Source: Serratia marcescens (GTDB taxonomy: Bacteria > Pseudomonadota > Gammaproteobacteria > Enterobacterales > Enterobacteriaceae). From it: a stretch of DNA of 64,000 nucleotides. Positions within the stretch are counted from its first letter, which is position 1, and every line of letters starts with the position of its first letter. The DNA is taken from NCBI RefSeq assembly GCF_001902635.1, contig NZ_MJAO01000001.1:310001-374000 (forward strand). The letters run 5' to 3'. Below are positions 14,409 through 24,661 of the stretch, piece by piece. The position numbers were made by a program, and so were the translations under genes. The notes below the pieces were generated by a model that did not search any database, was not told the origin of the DNA, and saw only the letters and a program-made list of their open reading frames with translations.

Positions 14409-15022
14409 CAGAACAACAGAGAAACCAGCTGGACTGGGAAAAAACCGACGGCCTGATGCCGGCCATCGTGCAACACGCCGTTTCCGGCGAAGTGCTGATG
14501 CTAGGTTACATGACGCCGGAAGCGCTGGCGACCACAGAACAAAGCGGCAACGTCACCTTCTTCTCGCGCACCAAGCAACGCCTGTGGACCAAGGGCGAAA
14601 GCTCCGGCCACTTCCTCAAGGTGGTCAGCATCACGCCGGACTGCGATAACGACACGCTGCTGCTGCTGGCCAACCCAATCGGGCCAACCTGCCACCTGGG
14701 CAACAGCAGCTGCTTCCACCCGGCCGCCAGCGACTGGACGTTCCTCTATCAGTTGGAGCAGCTGTTGGCGGAGCGCAAACATGCCAGCCCGGACAGCTCG
14801 TACACCGCCAGCCTGTACGCCAGCGGCACCAAACGCATCGCGCAGAAGGTCGGGGAGGAAGGCGTGGAAACCGCGCTGGCCGCTACGGTCAACGATCGCG
14901 AAGAGCTGACTAACGAAGCCTCGGATCTGATCTATCACCTGCTGGTACTGCTGCAGGATCAGGATCTGGATCTGAGCGCGGTGATCGGTCGGCTGCGCGA
15001 GCGGCATCAGAAAAAAGCGTGA
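14402..15022 (+). CDS. hisI: Bifunctional phosphoribosyl-AMP cyclohydrolase / phosphoribosyl-ATP pyrophosphatase
   Basis: A 206-aa fusion (HisIE) performing steps 2 and 3 of the pathway. The N-terminal cyclohydrolase (about 1-115) has the metal-binding segment '[14 protein letters not shown]' and '[12 protein letters not shown]'. The C-terminal pyrophosphohydrolase (about 116-206) has the all-alpha MazG-like motif [13 protein letters not shown]. The start codon is GTG, overlapping the hisF stop. It is the last his gene, with a strong terminator about 20 bp downstream. Confidence 0.95.
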
Positions 15023-15040
15023 AGCTAACTCGCGCGCAAT

Positions 15041-15078
15041 AAAAAAGCCGCCGGGCGTGAACCTCGGCGGCTTTTTTT
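15041..15078. terminator. Bidirectional terminator between his operon and gnd
   Basis: AAAAAAGCCGCCG and CGGCGGCTTTTTTT form a GC-rich stem flanked by A and T runs, so it can terminate both the his operon and the convergent gnd transcript. Confidence 0.92.
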
Positions 15079-15096
15079 ATCGCTCAACGGGCGGGC

Positions 15097-16503
<1,407 letters not shown>

Positions 16504-16528
16504 TTAGGAACTCCTGTCTGAGATAATT

Positions 16529-16556
16529 ACTATATTGTAATCAAATGGTTATACAA
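16529..16556 (-). promoter_or_regulatory. Candidate gnd promoter
   Basis: Reading the - strand, TTGTAT (16556-16551) and TATAGT (16534-16529) are separated by 16 bp, about 25 bp before the gnd start codon. Assigned by consensus resemblance only. Confidence 0.4.
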
Positions 16557-17075
16557 CATAGTAGGGATGCATTGCTTTATTGTACATGATTATTCCTAAG
16601 CATGTACCTATCGCAGCCATAACAATCTTTACAAAATCACGCGCAGTTGACGGTTCTGTATACGCCCTGAGCTCGCTGCTACATTACCGGTAACATTACA
16701 GAAAAGAAAAGGTTCGGATGTGCGGTTTGCCGCACTCGCCATCAACGGCTAAAAATGCAACAAAGCATGTTTGCCACGATAGGCGGAATGTCGCTGGCAA
16801 GAACATTCCACACCCTCAAAACAGGTCATCCCGTTACGTAGCATGCTTGCATTTCAGCCTGTTCCCCTACAATTCCTAGCAATTGCACATATCTCATTTG
16901 AATATGTCATCAATGGTTACTAGGAACAAACTGAAACCCTGAAAATCCAGAGGCATTACAAGTGATTTGGTGGTAGCATAATAAAGGTTTTCTAGCCTAT
17001 TTTTGCTGAAAATAGTTTCAACATCTAAATGAAAACGGATAACAACGATCCCTCTATTGGTTCTCGCTTACCAAG

Positions 17076-17087
17076 GGCGGTAGCGTG
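17076..17087 (+). promoter_or_regulatory. ops element (RfaH recruitment site)
   Basis: GGCGGTAGCGTG, the complete 12-base ops sequence, lies about 450 bp upstream of wzm on the coding strand and is followed by a C and six T residues. In E. coli and relatives it pauses RNA polymerase and recruits the antiterminator RfaH, needed for long O-antigen, capsule and LPS-core operons. The bases just before it (CTTACCAAG) only loosely resemble the rest of the JUMPstart sequence. Confidence 0.88.
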
Positions 17088-17533
17088 CTTTTTTAGGCCA
17101 CAATCCCTTGCGCAGAGCAGTGTTTAGCCTAAAAATTAGGCGACCGATACGCAGGAAATTCAGTGTTCGCTTCCGTTTCATCGAGAAATGCGATGCCTTT
17201 TTGCTGAAGTGATTGCATCGAAAATAAAAGAAAACCTTATGTATCATTGGGTGTTCCGCGACACCACAGTAAGACAGAAACACGTTTGACAATAACCGGT
17301 AGGAATGCCGTGCAAACTGCGCAGGGATAAAACAGATTCAGTTTACGATATGAAAATCTCCGAGAGAAAGTTTGACGTATTTTCCTTGGAAAGCCATCTG
17401 GGATAGATTTTTAGCGCTATAGCTATTTTCACATTCTCCCTTCATATCGATAACGCATCAGTTCCACGTGATTATATTGCGAAGAAAGTTAAACCATGAC
17501 GTCAAAAAAGTTAATCAATAGCCTAGGTGTTAA

Positions 17534-18361
17534 ATGAATATTTTCTCTATTCTTGTTAAGACTTTTTATCGGTGTCTTCATACACTTGCCACCAATAAGA
17601 ATCTTGTTATTTCACTTTCAAAACGGGAAATTGGCAGTAAATACAAAGGGTCCTTTATTGGGCTGCTTTGGTCGTTTATCAACCCAGTATTGATGATGGT
17701 GATTTATACCTTCGTTTTCAGCGTAGTATTTAAAATACGCTGGAGCGCCGGGGTCGATTCCAAAGGAGAATTCGCGTTAGCATTATTCATTGGTTTGATT
17801 TTCTTCGGGCTTTTTTCTGAATGTATTAACCGAGCGCCCTATTTGATCGTCAGTAACGTTAACTACGTCAAGAAGGTTGTATTCCCGGTTGAAACGCTCC
17901 CCATTGTTTCACTCTGCACCGCCTTATTCCAAATGGTGATTAACTTCGTCGTTTGGTTGCTTTTCTATGTCGCAATCGTAGGGATCCCTACGTGGCACAT
18001 TCTATGGCTACCCGTCATCATCGCACCGTTCCTCATGATGGTTCTGGGTGTATCCTGGTTCCTCTCTTCGCTTGGCGTTTATTTGAAAGATATCGCTCAG
18101 GTCATTGGTGTGCTCACCATGATTCTGATGTACCTTTCGCCGATCTTTTATCCGATTTCCATGTTGCCTGACGCGTATCACATCTTCATGCAACTCAGTC
18201 CATTGACTTATGTCATTGAGCAAGCGAGGGATTGCATGATGCTAGGCAAAAATATCGCCTGGGGCAACTGGGGGATTTACACCCTCACATCTTTTGTCAT
18301 CATGCTGTTAGGTTATGGTTGGTTCATGTTCACGCGTAAAGGGTTTGCAGATGTCATCTGA
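17534..18361 (+). CDS. wzm: O-antigen ABC transporter permease
   Basis: A 275-aa integral membrane subunit of an ABC-2 type polysaccharide exporter, moving undecaprenyl-linked O-chains across the inner membrane. 'SKREIGSKYKGSFIGLLWSF' is the conserved amphipathic N-terminal segment of the Wzm/TagG/KpsM family, followed by six hydrophobic segments. AGGTG precedes the ATG. It is the first gene of the operon behind the ops site and overlaps wzt by 11 bp, its obligate partner. The chemistry of export implies that the polymer is completed in the cytoplasm. Confidence 0.92.
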   Translation: MNIFSILVKTFYRCLHTLATNKNLVISLSKREIGSKYKGSFIGLLWSFINPVLMMVIYTFVFSVVFKIRWSAGVDSKGEFALALFIGLIFFGLFSECINRAPYLIVSNVNYVKKVVFPVETLPIVSLCTALFQMVINFVVWLLFYVAIVGIPTWHILWLPVIIAPFLMMVLGVSWFLSSLGVYLKDIAQVIGVLTMILMYLSPIFYPISMLPDAYHIFMQLSPLTYVIEQARDCMMLGKNIAWGNWGIYTLTSFVIMLLGYGWFMFTRKGFADVI

Positions 18362-19685
18362 ATTCGCAATTTCAGTCAAAAATATTTCGAAACGCTTTGA
18401 AATGTATGCAAACCCAAAGCATCGTTTGTATCAAATGCTTTCTCTCGGCCGCCGTACGTTTTTCAAAGAGTTCTGGGCGCTAAACGGCGTTTCTTTTGAC
18501 GTTAAGCGCGGTGAAACGCTCGGCATCTTAGGCCGTAACGGCGAAGGCAAGAGCACCCTGCTGCAAATTATTGCCGGCACGTTGACGGCCACGTCGGGCA
18601 GCGTTGAGGTCAATGGCAAACTGGCTGCGCTGCTGGAACTCGGCGCCGGTTTCAATCCTGAATTTACCGGCCGTGAAAATGTTTATCTGAGTGGCATCAT
18701 TCTCGGTATGACGCACAGTGAGATGGAGCAGAAATTCCCTGAGATCGAAGCCTTTGCCGACATCGGCGAACATATCGACCAGCCGGTCAAAACTTACTCC
18801 AGCGGGATGTATGTGCGTTTGGCCTTCGCCGTTCAGGCCTGCATAAAGCCTGAAGTGCTAATCGTAGACGAAGCCTTGTCGGTCGGTGATGAGAAATTCC
18901 AACGTAAATGTTTCGATTATATTGAATCGCTGCGCGCGCAGGGATGTTCGATCATTCTGGTGACGCATTCCACCTCAACCGTGGAGAAGTTTTGCCAGCG
19001 AGCCATTTTGTTGCGAAAAGGTCGGGTAGAAGCCATCGGCAGCGCCAAGGAAATCATTGATCAATACCATGCCCTGCTTTACTCGGATGAAAAGACTTAC
19101 CTGCGCTATCTGAACAACGTTGCTAAACACGCCAATAAATCCGCCGACGCGGCCGTGAAAGCAAACCAGGACGGCATCGCCGCCAATGGGGACCTAATCG
19201 CGGAGCAAGCCGAGACGCAAGCACAAAACGAATTGACCAGCGGTGCGCTCATTGAGAGTTGGATCATCAAAGATGTCCACGATCAGCCTTGCGATCTATT
19301 CCGCGTACGTGAAAAGGCCATCATCAGCTTTGATATCAGCGTATTTGGGCCGATAGAAGAGCTGCAAGCCGGCCTCGTCATTAAGACCGTTGAAGGCATA
19401 ACGGTATTTGGCACCAGCACCTTATACCATAAGAAAAATATCCATAATGCCAAAGGCGGGGATGTTCTCAGGGCGACGTTTGAGCTTGACCTGGCGCTGT
19501 GTGAGGGCAGCTATTTTGTCTCACTAGCTATCGCCAACGCCATCAGCCACGCCGACATGGCCTACCTTGATAAAAAAACCGACGTGATCGTCCTAAAGGT
19601 CATCGAACCTCGCACGACAATGTCAGGTATTGCCGCCTTACCTGTTTCTTTATCACTCGAAAAGTGGTCAGGAGAGCATGAATAA
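18351..19685 (+). CDS. wzt: O-antigen ABC transporter ATP-binding protein with C-terminal glycan-binding domain
   Basis: A 444-aa ATPase subunit. The Walker A is GRNGEGKST (glutamate at a position often held by alanine or serine), the signature is YSSGMYVRLAFA and the Walker B is VLIVDEAL. After the ATPase domain (about 1-245) a linker leads to a C-terminal beta-sandwich-like domain (about 290-444) of the Wzt_C type, which in E. coli O9a/O8 recognises the terminal modification of the O-chain. Its presence suggests that the exported chain carries such an end cap, although no obvious capping methyltransferase is seen in the cluster. The next gene overlaps it by 8 bp. Confidence 0.92.
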   Translation: MSSEFAISVKNISKRFEMYANPKHRLYQMLSLGRRTFFKEFWALNGVSFDVKRGETLGILGRNGEGKSTLLQIIAGTLTATSGSVEVNGKLAALLELGAGFNPEFTGRENVYLSGIILGMTHSEMEQKFPEIEAFADIGEHIDQPVKTYSSGMYVRLAFAVQACIKPEVLIVDEALSVGDEKFQRKCFDYIESLRAQGCSIILVTHSTSTVEKFCQRAILLRKGRVEAIGSAKEIIDQYHALLYSDEKTYLRYLNNVAKHANKSADAAVKANQDGIAANGDLIAEQAETQAQNELTSGALIESWIIKDVHDQPCDLFRVREKAIISFDISVFGPIEELQAGLVIKTVEGITVFGTSTLYHKKNIHNAKGGDVLRATFELDLALCEGSYFVSLAIANAISHADMAYLDKKTDVIVLKVIEPRTTMSGIAALPVSLSLEKWSGEHE

Positions 19686-22437
19686 ATCAATACTTATCAT
19701 CACCCAGTATTACTCAATCGGTGGGTTGGAAACCTACATCAGCACCCAAGTAAAGGATCTGGTTGCCCACGGCTACCAAGTTCATCTCATGTACGCCGTT
19801 GTCGCAGACCCGTCACTGCTGCCTGACGGGCTGAGCTCATGCCATGAAAATATTCATCTAAGCAACGGCTCTATCGAGCAACTCGTTCAGGGCGTAGACC
19901 TGATACGGCAGGTTATCAAAGAAAAGGGCATCGATGTCGTTCATGTCCATCCTTTTGACTGTATTTTCCCTGCCGTTATCGCCGCAGACTGCGAAAAAAT
20001 ACCGGCGCTATTAACGTTGCACGGCCCTTTGTCGCTGCAGCATTTTACCCGGAACATTTACAACCAGGCGTTAGCCATTTATTTCCTCAAAACACTGCAC
20101 ACCATATTCTGTGTTTCGCAGGAAACGGCGGATCAATTGGCGGAGATCATAGACCACCCATCGGTCATGATCGTCCCTAACCTGATAGACACCGCACAGA
20201 CGCATCTCGCTGTCACAGATGATACCGTTGAGAAAAGATGGCTTATCGCCAGCAGGCTGGATGAGGATAAATCCGCAGGGATTATGAAGTTCATTGACTT
20301 CGCCAGCCGCTGCCAAATGATTCATGGTATTGATATTTACGGCACCGGTAGTGATGAAGACACTATCAAGAGCTACGTTAGCGATAATAACTTCAACGAG
20401 TGGGTTGGTTTCAAAGGCGTTGTCAGTAACATCCCCCCCGTCATGCCGCATTACGCAGGGTTCGCCGGCATGGGGCGCGGAGTGCTTGAAGCGGGCATTA
20501 GCCGGCTTCCGGTGTGCCTGGTTGGCTACGACGGCATTAAGGGCATTCTGAACGATGAAACCTTTAAATACGCCGCTTACTGCAATTTCTCGGGCAGAAA
20601 TCTGGCCAATGTCGAAGAAGATGTACTGCAGGAACAATTTGCCGCCGCCCGTCCCCTGCCCTCCGACTTGCTCAGTGGATACCAAAGCGCTGGCCGCTGG
20701 AGCCAGATCATCGAGAGCATCGAGTTCCCGAACAAAGAACAATACGACAATAGTGACTCGTTGCAACTCTACCAGCAGCTATGTGAAGCCCCGCCATCAC
20801 AAGAAAACGAAAGTTTTTTGATTGCGGATGCCTTTACTGTCGCTATATTTAAAACGCTAGCAAACCAGCTGATTGCCAACAGTATCAAACTCAACGCTCA
20901 TGATGATAGCGCGAAAGAGACCGTCAAAATGGAAGATAAAGTGAGTCAGGTTCCCCAGGACAGCCCGAACAACACAGCGAGTTCAGGAAACGATGTCATC
21001 GCAAAATTAACTGCGTTGGAAGAACAGAATCTCTCTTTGCAGAATGACGTTAAATCGTTAGTGCAGCTCCTGACGTCGGTAGCGGAGAAGCAAGAAAACT
21101 ATTTCAGAGCGTTGCCTCAAGCAGCCGCACCAAGCACAGGGAAGAAGCTGCGATATTTGGTTCAGGTCGCCGTTCAATCGCTGATCCGATCGGACAAACG
21201 CTATGAACTGGCTAAAACCATTTATTGGAGACTGCCCGAGTCGCTGAGGGTAAAACTGCAAACCCAGCGGCACCGTTATGTTCAAAAACACTTCGAGCAC
21301 GCTTGCAACAGCGCGATGGCGGATACCTCAACGCCTGAAGACCTACCTGCCTGGGTCGAATCAGTGAACCAATCAGAGAAAGTCGTCTTCATTCCATGCA
21401 GCTTCGAATTCGATGAGTTGGTGAACCAGCGGCCAATCAATGCGGCGAAATATTTCTCTGAGAAAGGTTATCAGGTTATCTTTGTCGCCTGGCAATGGAC
21501 GCCGCAGGAAACACTGTCGAAAGGTTGTTCACAAGTGTGGAACAATGTCTATCAGGTACCACTGTATGATTTTGTGAAATATACCCGTAAATGTAACCTG
21601 CATGACAAAAACGCGTTCTTTGTCATCACGATGCCGGCGAAAGTCTTCCTCACTCCGCTCTATGAGTTTAGAGCGCAAGGCTGCAACATCATCTATGACA
21701 TTATGGATGAATGGGAATGTTTCAATAAGGTTGGACAGGCACCTTGGTACCAGAAAGATATTGAAGAAACCATCATTCTGCAAAGCGATTACGTCTGTGG
21801 CGTTGCGCCATCGCTGCGTGACAAGTTTGCTTCTCTCCGCAGTGATATTGAAGTGGTCGGTAACGGCTATTCCGAAAAAGTCTTGGGCGACACACGTAAT
21901 ATAGCGAAAGACTCCGGTAATAAAGTGGGCTACTTCGGCCACCTAACGGACTCGTGGTTCGACTGGGATATCGTATTTAAATTAGCTGAAAAATTCCCGC
22001 AGTATTGCTTCGAGATCATCGGTTACGGTGAGCCGGAGTGGGTGGTCGAGAAAGCTAAAGGCATTGCTAACATCACGCTGGTTGGTAAAGTGATGCCAAA
22101 AGACCTTCACCAATACGTCAAAGAATGGTCGATCGGCCTCATTCCATTCAAAAGCGGCGATCTGGCTCAAGCGGTAGATCCGATCAAAATTTATGAATAT
22201 CTCTACTTTGGCTTGCCAACGTTGGTGACTGGCATTGAGCATATTAAACGCTATCCGATGACCTATTTCTCTGACGGCAGCGATGTCGTCGAACTGTTTG
22301 AGAAAACAATCAAAAGCGAGCGCCACTCTGCTGAGCTGGAAGCCTTCTTGCAAGAAACCACTTGGGCGGCCCGGTTTGAAGTGATGGAGTTGAATACCCT
22401 GAATAAAAAGGGGATTAGGGAATTATATGCTTCGTAA
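19678..22437 (+). CDS. Two-domain glycosyltransferase (GT4-like N-terminal, TuaH-like C-terminal)
   Basis: A 919-aa cytosolic or membrane-peripheral protein, starting at the ATG after GGAGAG and overlapping wzt. The N-terminal domain (about 1-380) starts ILIITQYYSIGGLETYISTQ and looks like a GT-B enzyme (VDVVHVHPFDC, ALLTLHGPLS). A linker rich in Asn, Gln and Ser with a predicted coiled coil (about 440-495) follows. The C-terminal domain (about 560-919) has YDIMDEW near residue 673, SWFDW near 759 and VDPIKIYEY near 832, the motif set also seen in the glycosyltransferase at 24658. Two catalytic domains in one chain resemble polymerising O-chain transferases of ABC-dependent systems. The sugars are unknown. 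Confidence 0.82.
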   Translation: MNKSILIITQYYSIGGLETYISTQVKDLVAHGYQVHLMYAVVADPSLLPDGLSSCHENIHLSNGSIEQLVQGVDLIRQVIKEKGIDVVHVHPFDCIFPAVIAADCEKIPALLTLHGPLSLQHFTRNIYNQALAIYFLKTLHTIFCVSQETADQLAEIIDHPSVMIVPNLIDTAQTHLAVTDDTVEKRWLIASRLDEDKSAGIMKFIDFASRCQMIHGIDIYGTGSDEDTIKSYVSDNNFNEWVGFKGVVSNIPPVMPHYAGFAGMGRGVLEAGISRLPVCLVGYDGIKGILNDETFKYAAYCNFSGRNLANVEEDVLQEQFAAARPLPSDLLSGYQSAGRWSQIIESIEFPNKEQYDNSDSLQLYQQLCEAPPSQENESFLIADAFTVAIFKTLANQLIANSIKLNAHDDSAKETVKMEDKVSQVPQDSPNNTASSGNDVIAKLTALEEQNLSLQNDVKSLVQLLTSVAEKQENYFRALPQAAAPSTGKKLRYLVQVAVQSLIRSDKRYELAKTIYWRLPESLRVKLQTQRHRYVQKHFEHACNSAMADTSTPEDLPAWVESVNQSEKVVFIPCSFEFDELVNQRPINAAKYFSEKGYQVIFVAWQWTPQETLSKGCSQVWNNVYQVPLYDFVKYTRKCNLHDKNAFFVITMPAKVFLTPLYEFRAQGCNIIYDIMDEWECFNKVGQAPWYQKDIEETIILQSDYVCGVAPSLRDKFASLRSDIEVVGNGYSEKVLGDTRNIAKDSGNKVGYFGHLTDSWFDWDIVFKLAEKFPQYCFEIIGYGEPEWVVEKAKGIANITLVGKVMPKDLHQYVKEWSIGLIPFKSGDLAQAVDPIKIYEYLYFGLPTLVTGIEHIKRYPMTYFSDGSDVVELFEKTIKSERHSAELEAFLQETTWAARFEVMELNTLNKKGIRELYAS

Positions 22438-23479
22438 AATAGCATTCATCTATCCTTGGGCGACGCATGGCGGTGTTGAAAAGGTCATGCTCACCCGCGC
22501 CCGCCTGTTAAACGATGCAAGCACTTATCAGGTTGACCTTCTTTTTACTCATGACTCCGGTGCGGCGAAAGCGATCACCACCGCGCTCTCGGATTGTAAA
22601 AATGTAAACGTCAAAATCATCAACTTCGATTATTTATTGACGCAAGATTACAGCCTCATTTTTTGCATTGATTTCCCTGCGGCGCTGACATTTTGCCATA
22701 CGCACAAATTAAAGTACGTTGCGGAATGCCATACGGCCTATAAAGAAAACAGGGCTTACTTGAATAAGATTCCAGACAGTTGTTCGGCAATACTGTGTCC
22801 ATCCACGTTCTTTATGAAGCAGCTTGAGCCTGAATTGCACAAAGACGCCTGTCCACTGTTGTTACTGCGCAATTTTGTTCCCTGGGATCATGTCACCCTC
22901 GAGCCACATACGATCCCGTCTCTGCCAAAATGGTCGAGAAGGCCCGTTCTCTTCTTGGGACGGATGGATAAGCTAAAGAACCTGACCGAATTGCTGGACG
23001 CTTTCGTTATGTTAAAAGAGCGTTATGCGGAAAAATACATGCTCGTTCTGTGCGGCCCGCAGTCTTCTGAAATCAACCTCAGCGCCGAGCTGGAGAGCAG
23101 GAATCTGGTAGGCGACACCGTATCTTTACCGCCAGTGCCATTCTTGAATGTGGACAAACTGCTGTTGGCAATCTCTCATGCCAACGGGATTTTTGTGTCG
23201 CCATCAACCGGAGAATCATTTGGCTTATCTGCTTCAGAAGCGATTTGTGCAGACGTTCCCGTTATTTTGTCCAATATCGAAGCACATAACTATTTGGTTG
23301 CCACGCGTGAAAACGAGTTTACTTACTCTTTGCATGATGCTCGCCAATTGTCAGAAAAAATAGCGTCTATTGCCGACAATTATGCACAGTCCAAAGCGTC
23401 ACTTTCCGCTCTAAAAGAAAAATTTTCCGCCCATGCTTTTATGAACGACTGGGATGAATTGCTCCGCAGAACCGAATAG
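22427..23479 (+). CDS. Glycosyltransferase, GT4 family
   Basis: A 350-aa GT-B fold glycosyltransferase. The N-terminus FIYPWATHGGVEKVMLTRAR is typical of the acceptor domain. The donor domain has LFLGRMDKLKNLTELLDAF and, near the C-terminus, 'VSPSTGESFGLSASEAI', the EX7E-type nucleotide-sugar motif of family 4. It overlaps the preceding glycosyltransferase gene by 11 bp, so it belongs to the O-antigen operon. Donor and linkage are not predictable. Confidence 0.85.
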   Translation: MLRKIAFIYPWATHGGVEKVMLTRARLLNDASTYQVDLLFTHDSGAAKAITTALSDCKNVNVKIINFDYLLTQDYSLIFCIDFPAALTFCHTHKLKYVAECHTAYKENRAYLNKIPDSCSAILCPSTFFMKQLEPELHKDACPLLLLRNFVPWDHVTLEPHTIPSLPKWSRRPVLFLGRMDKLKNLTELLDAFVMLKERYAEKYMLVLCGPQSSEINLSAELESRNLVGDTVSLPPVPFLNVDKLLLAISHANGIFVSPSTGESFGLSASEAICADVPVILSNIEAHNYLVATRENEFTYSLHDARQLSEKIASIADNYAQSKASLSALKEKFSAHAFMNDWDELLRRTE

Positions 23480-23495
23480 CCATTCGATTTCTACC

Positions 23496-23528
23496 TCCCC
23501 ATACTGATTTTTACCGCCAGTATGGGGA
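23496..23528. repeat. Strong inverted repeat between two O-antigen genes
   Basis: An 11-bp perfect stem, TCCCCATACTG / CAGTATGGGGA, with an 11-base loop fills most of the 69-bp gap between the glycosyltransferase and wecB. There is no T run after the + strand stem, so it is not a classical terminator. It could stabilise the upstream RNA, attenuate transcription or mark an old recombination joint. Confidence 0.75.
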
Positions 23529-23548
23529 TATCAATTATTGAGACAGCC

Positions 23549-24661
23549 ATGTTAAAGAAAATTATGTGCGTTGTGGGCACTCGGCCGGAAGCGATAAAAA
23601 TGGCGCCGGTGATCAAGGCGCTTCAGGCATCTGGCGAATTCGCTGTTTGCGTATTGGCGACGGCCCAGCACAGAGACCTTTTGGATCAGGCTTTCCAACT
23701 TTTTGAAATTGAAGCCGATTATGACCTTAATGTCATGACGCCTGGGCAAACATTGCCGGAGTTAACCGCGCGTCTGATGACCAGCATCGATCGCACTCTC
23801 GAGGAAGCTGCGCCGGATTTGGTTATCGCGCAAGGTGATACGACAACCGTCTTCGTGACGTCCCTGGCCTGTTTCTACAAGAAAGTGCCTTTCGCTCATC
23901 TTGAAGCGGGGCTACGCACGCACGACCTGTATTCACCTTTCCCTGAAGAAGCAAACCGCATTCTTGCCGGGCATTTAGCACGTTTGCACTTTGCTCCGAC
24001 TGAAGTATCTAAAGGCAATCTATTGCGAGAAGGCATTCCGACGGAGCATATTCACGTTACAGGAAACACCGTGATTGATGCCTTACTGGCGACCGCACAA
24101 AAGGCGTTCAATATCGGCGTCGACATTCCCAAAGACGCCCGGATGCTTCTTATCACTTCTCATCGCAGAGAGAACTTCGGCCAACCTATTGTCAATATCT
24201 GCAACGCAGTTCTTGAACTGATTGAAAAATATAGCGATATCTATATTCTTTTCCCCGTTCACCCCAACCCGAACGTGCGCGAAGTCACGGACCGCCTGTT
24301 GAAAGGCCACGAAAGAATCAAACTGGTCAGCCCATTTGACTATGGCCCCTTCGTTGCAGCCATGAAAAATGCCTACCTGATTCTTTCCGACTCTGGCGGC
24401 GTGCAGGAAGAGGCGCCAGCCCTGGGAAAACCCGTATTGGTCTTACGCCGCGATACCGAACGACCAGAAGCCGCTTCGGAAGGCGTGGTGAAATTAATCG
24501 GTACGGAACAAGCGGATATCGTGAGAGAGGCGTCTTTGCTGCTTGATAGCCCTCAGGCCTATCATAAGATGGCGAAAGGCAGTTCTCCTTATGGCGATGG
24601 TAAGTCCAGTCAACGTATTGTCCATATCGTCCGCAATTTCTTTACTGAACAATGCCAATGA
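23549..24661 (+). CDS. wecB: UDP-N-acetylglucosamine 2-epimerase (non-hydrolysing)
   Basis: A 370-aa cytosolic enzyme interconverting UDP-GlcNAc and UDP-ManNAc. The N-terminus MCVVGTRPEAIKMAPVIKAL, 'AHLEAGLRTHD' and 'SDSGGVQEEAPALGKPVLVL' are diagnostic of the WecB/MnaA family. No UDP-ManNAc dehydrogenase (wecC) is next to it, so the sugar is probably used as ManNAc itself. The cell should also have the common-antigen wecB elsewhere; this would be a cluster-dedicated copy. The ATG at 23549 has only a weak GAGACA before it, and a start at an ATG five codons later is possible. Confidence 0.92.
   Translation: MLKKIMCVVGTRPEAIKMAPVIKALQASGEFAVCVLATAQHRDLLDQAFQLFEIEADYDLNVMTPGQTLPELTARLMTSIDRTLEEAAPDLVIAQGDTTTVFVTSLACFYKKVPFAHLEAGLRTHDLYSPFPEEANRILAGHLARLHFAPTEVSKGNLLREGIPTEHIHVTGNTVIDALLATAQKAFNIGVDIPKDARMLLITSHRRENFGQPIVNICNAVLELIEKYSDIYILFPVHPNPNVREVTDRLLKGHERIKLVSPFDYGPFVAAMKNAYLILSDSGGVQEEAPALGKPVLVLRRDTERPEAASEGVVKLIGTEQADIVREASLLLDSPQAYHKMAKGSSPYGDGKSSQRIVHIVRNFFTEQCQ

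Larger units (their letters stand above)
16504..17533 (+). other. 1.03-kb non-coding leader between gnd and wzm
   Basis: There is no convincing gene here; a 74-codon frame on the - strand (17068-17292) has no ribosome site and no recognisable product. The stretch holds the gnd promoter at its left end, a small inverted repeat (GGAATGT 16785-16791 with ACATTCC 16803-16809), a second one (CTATTTT 16997-17003 with AAAATAG 17009-17015) and the ops element at 17076. It is most likely the promoter and long untranslated leader of the O-antigen operon, equivalent to the JUMPstart region. Confidence 0.6.

Noticed and set aside
16785-17015. Short inverted repeats considered as possible small RNA or attenuator
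   Set aside because: The stems are only 7 bp with no T tails and no promoter or boundary evidence; insufficient to call an RNA gene.
17068-17292. A 74-codon - strand frame in the gnd-wzm leader
   Set aside because: It has no ribosome site and overlaps the ops element; the product is not recognisable.
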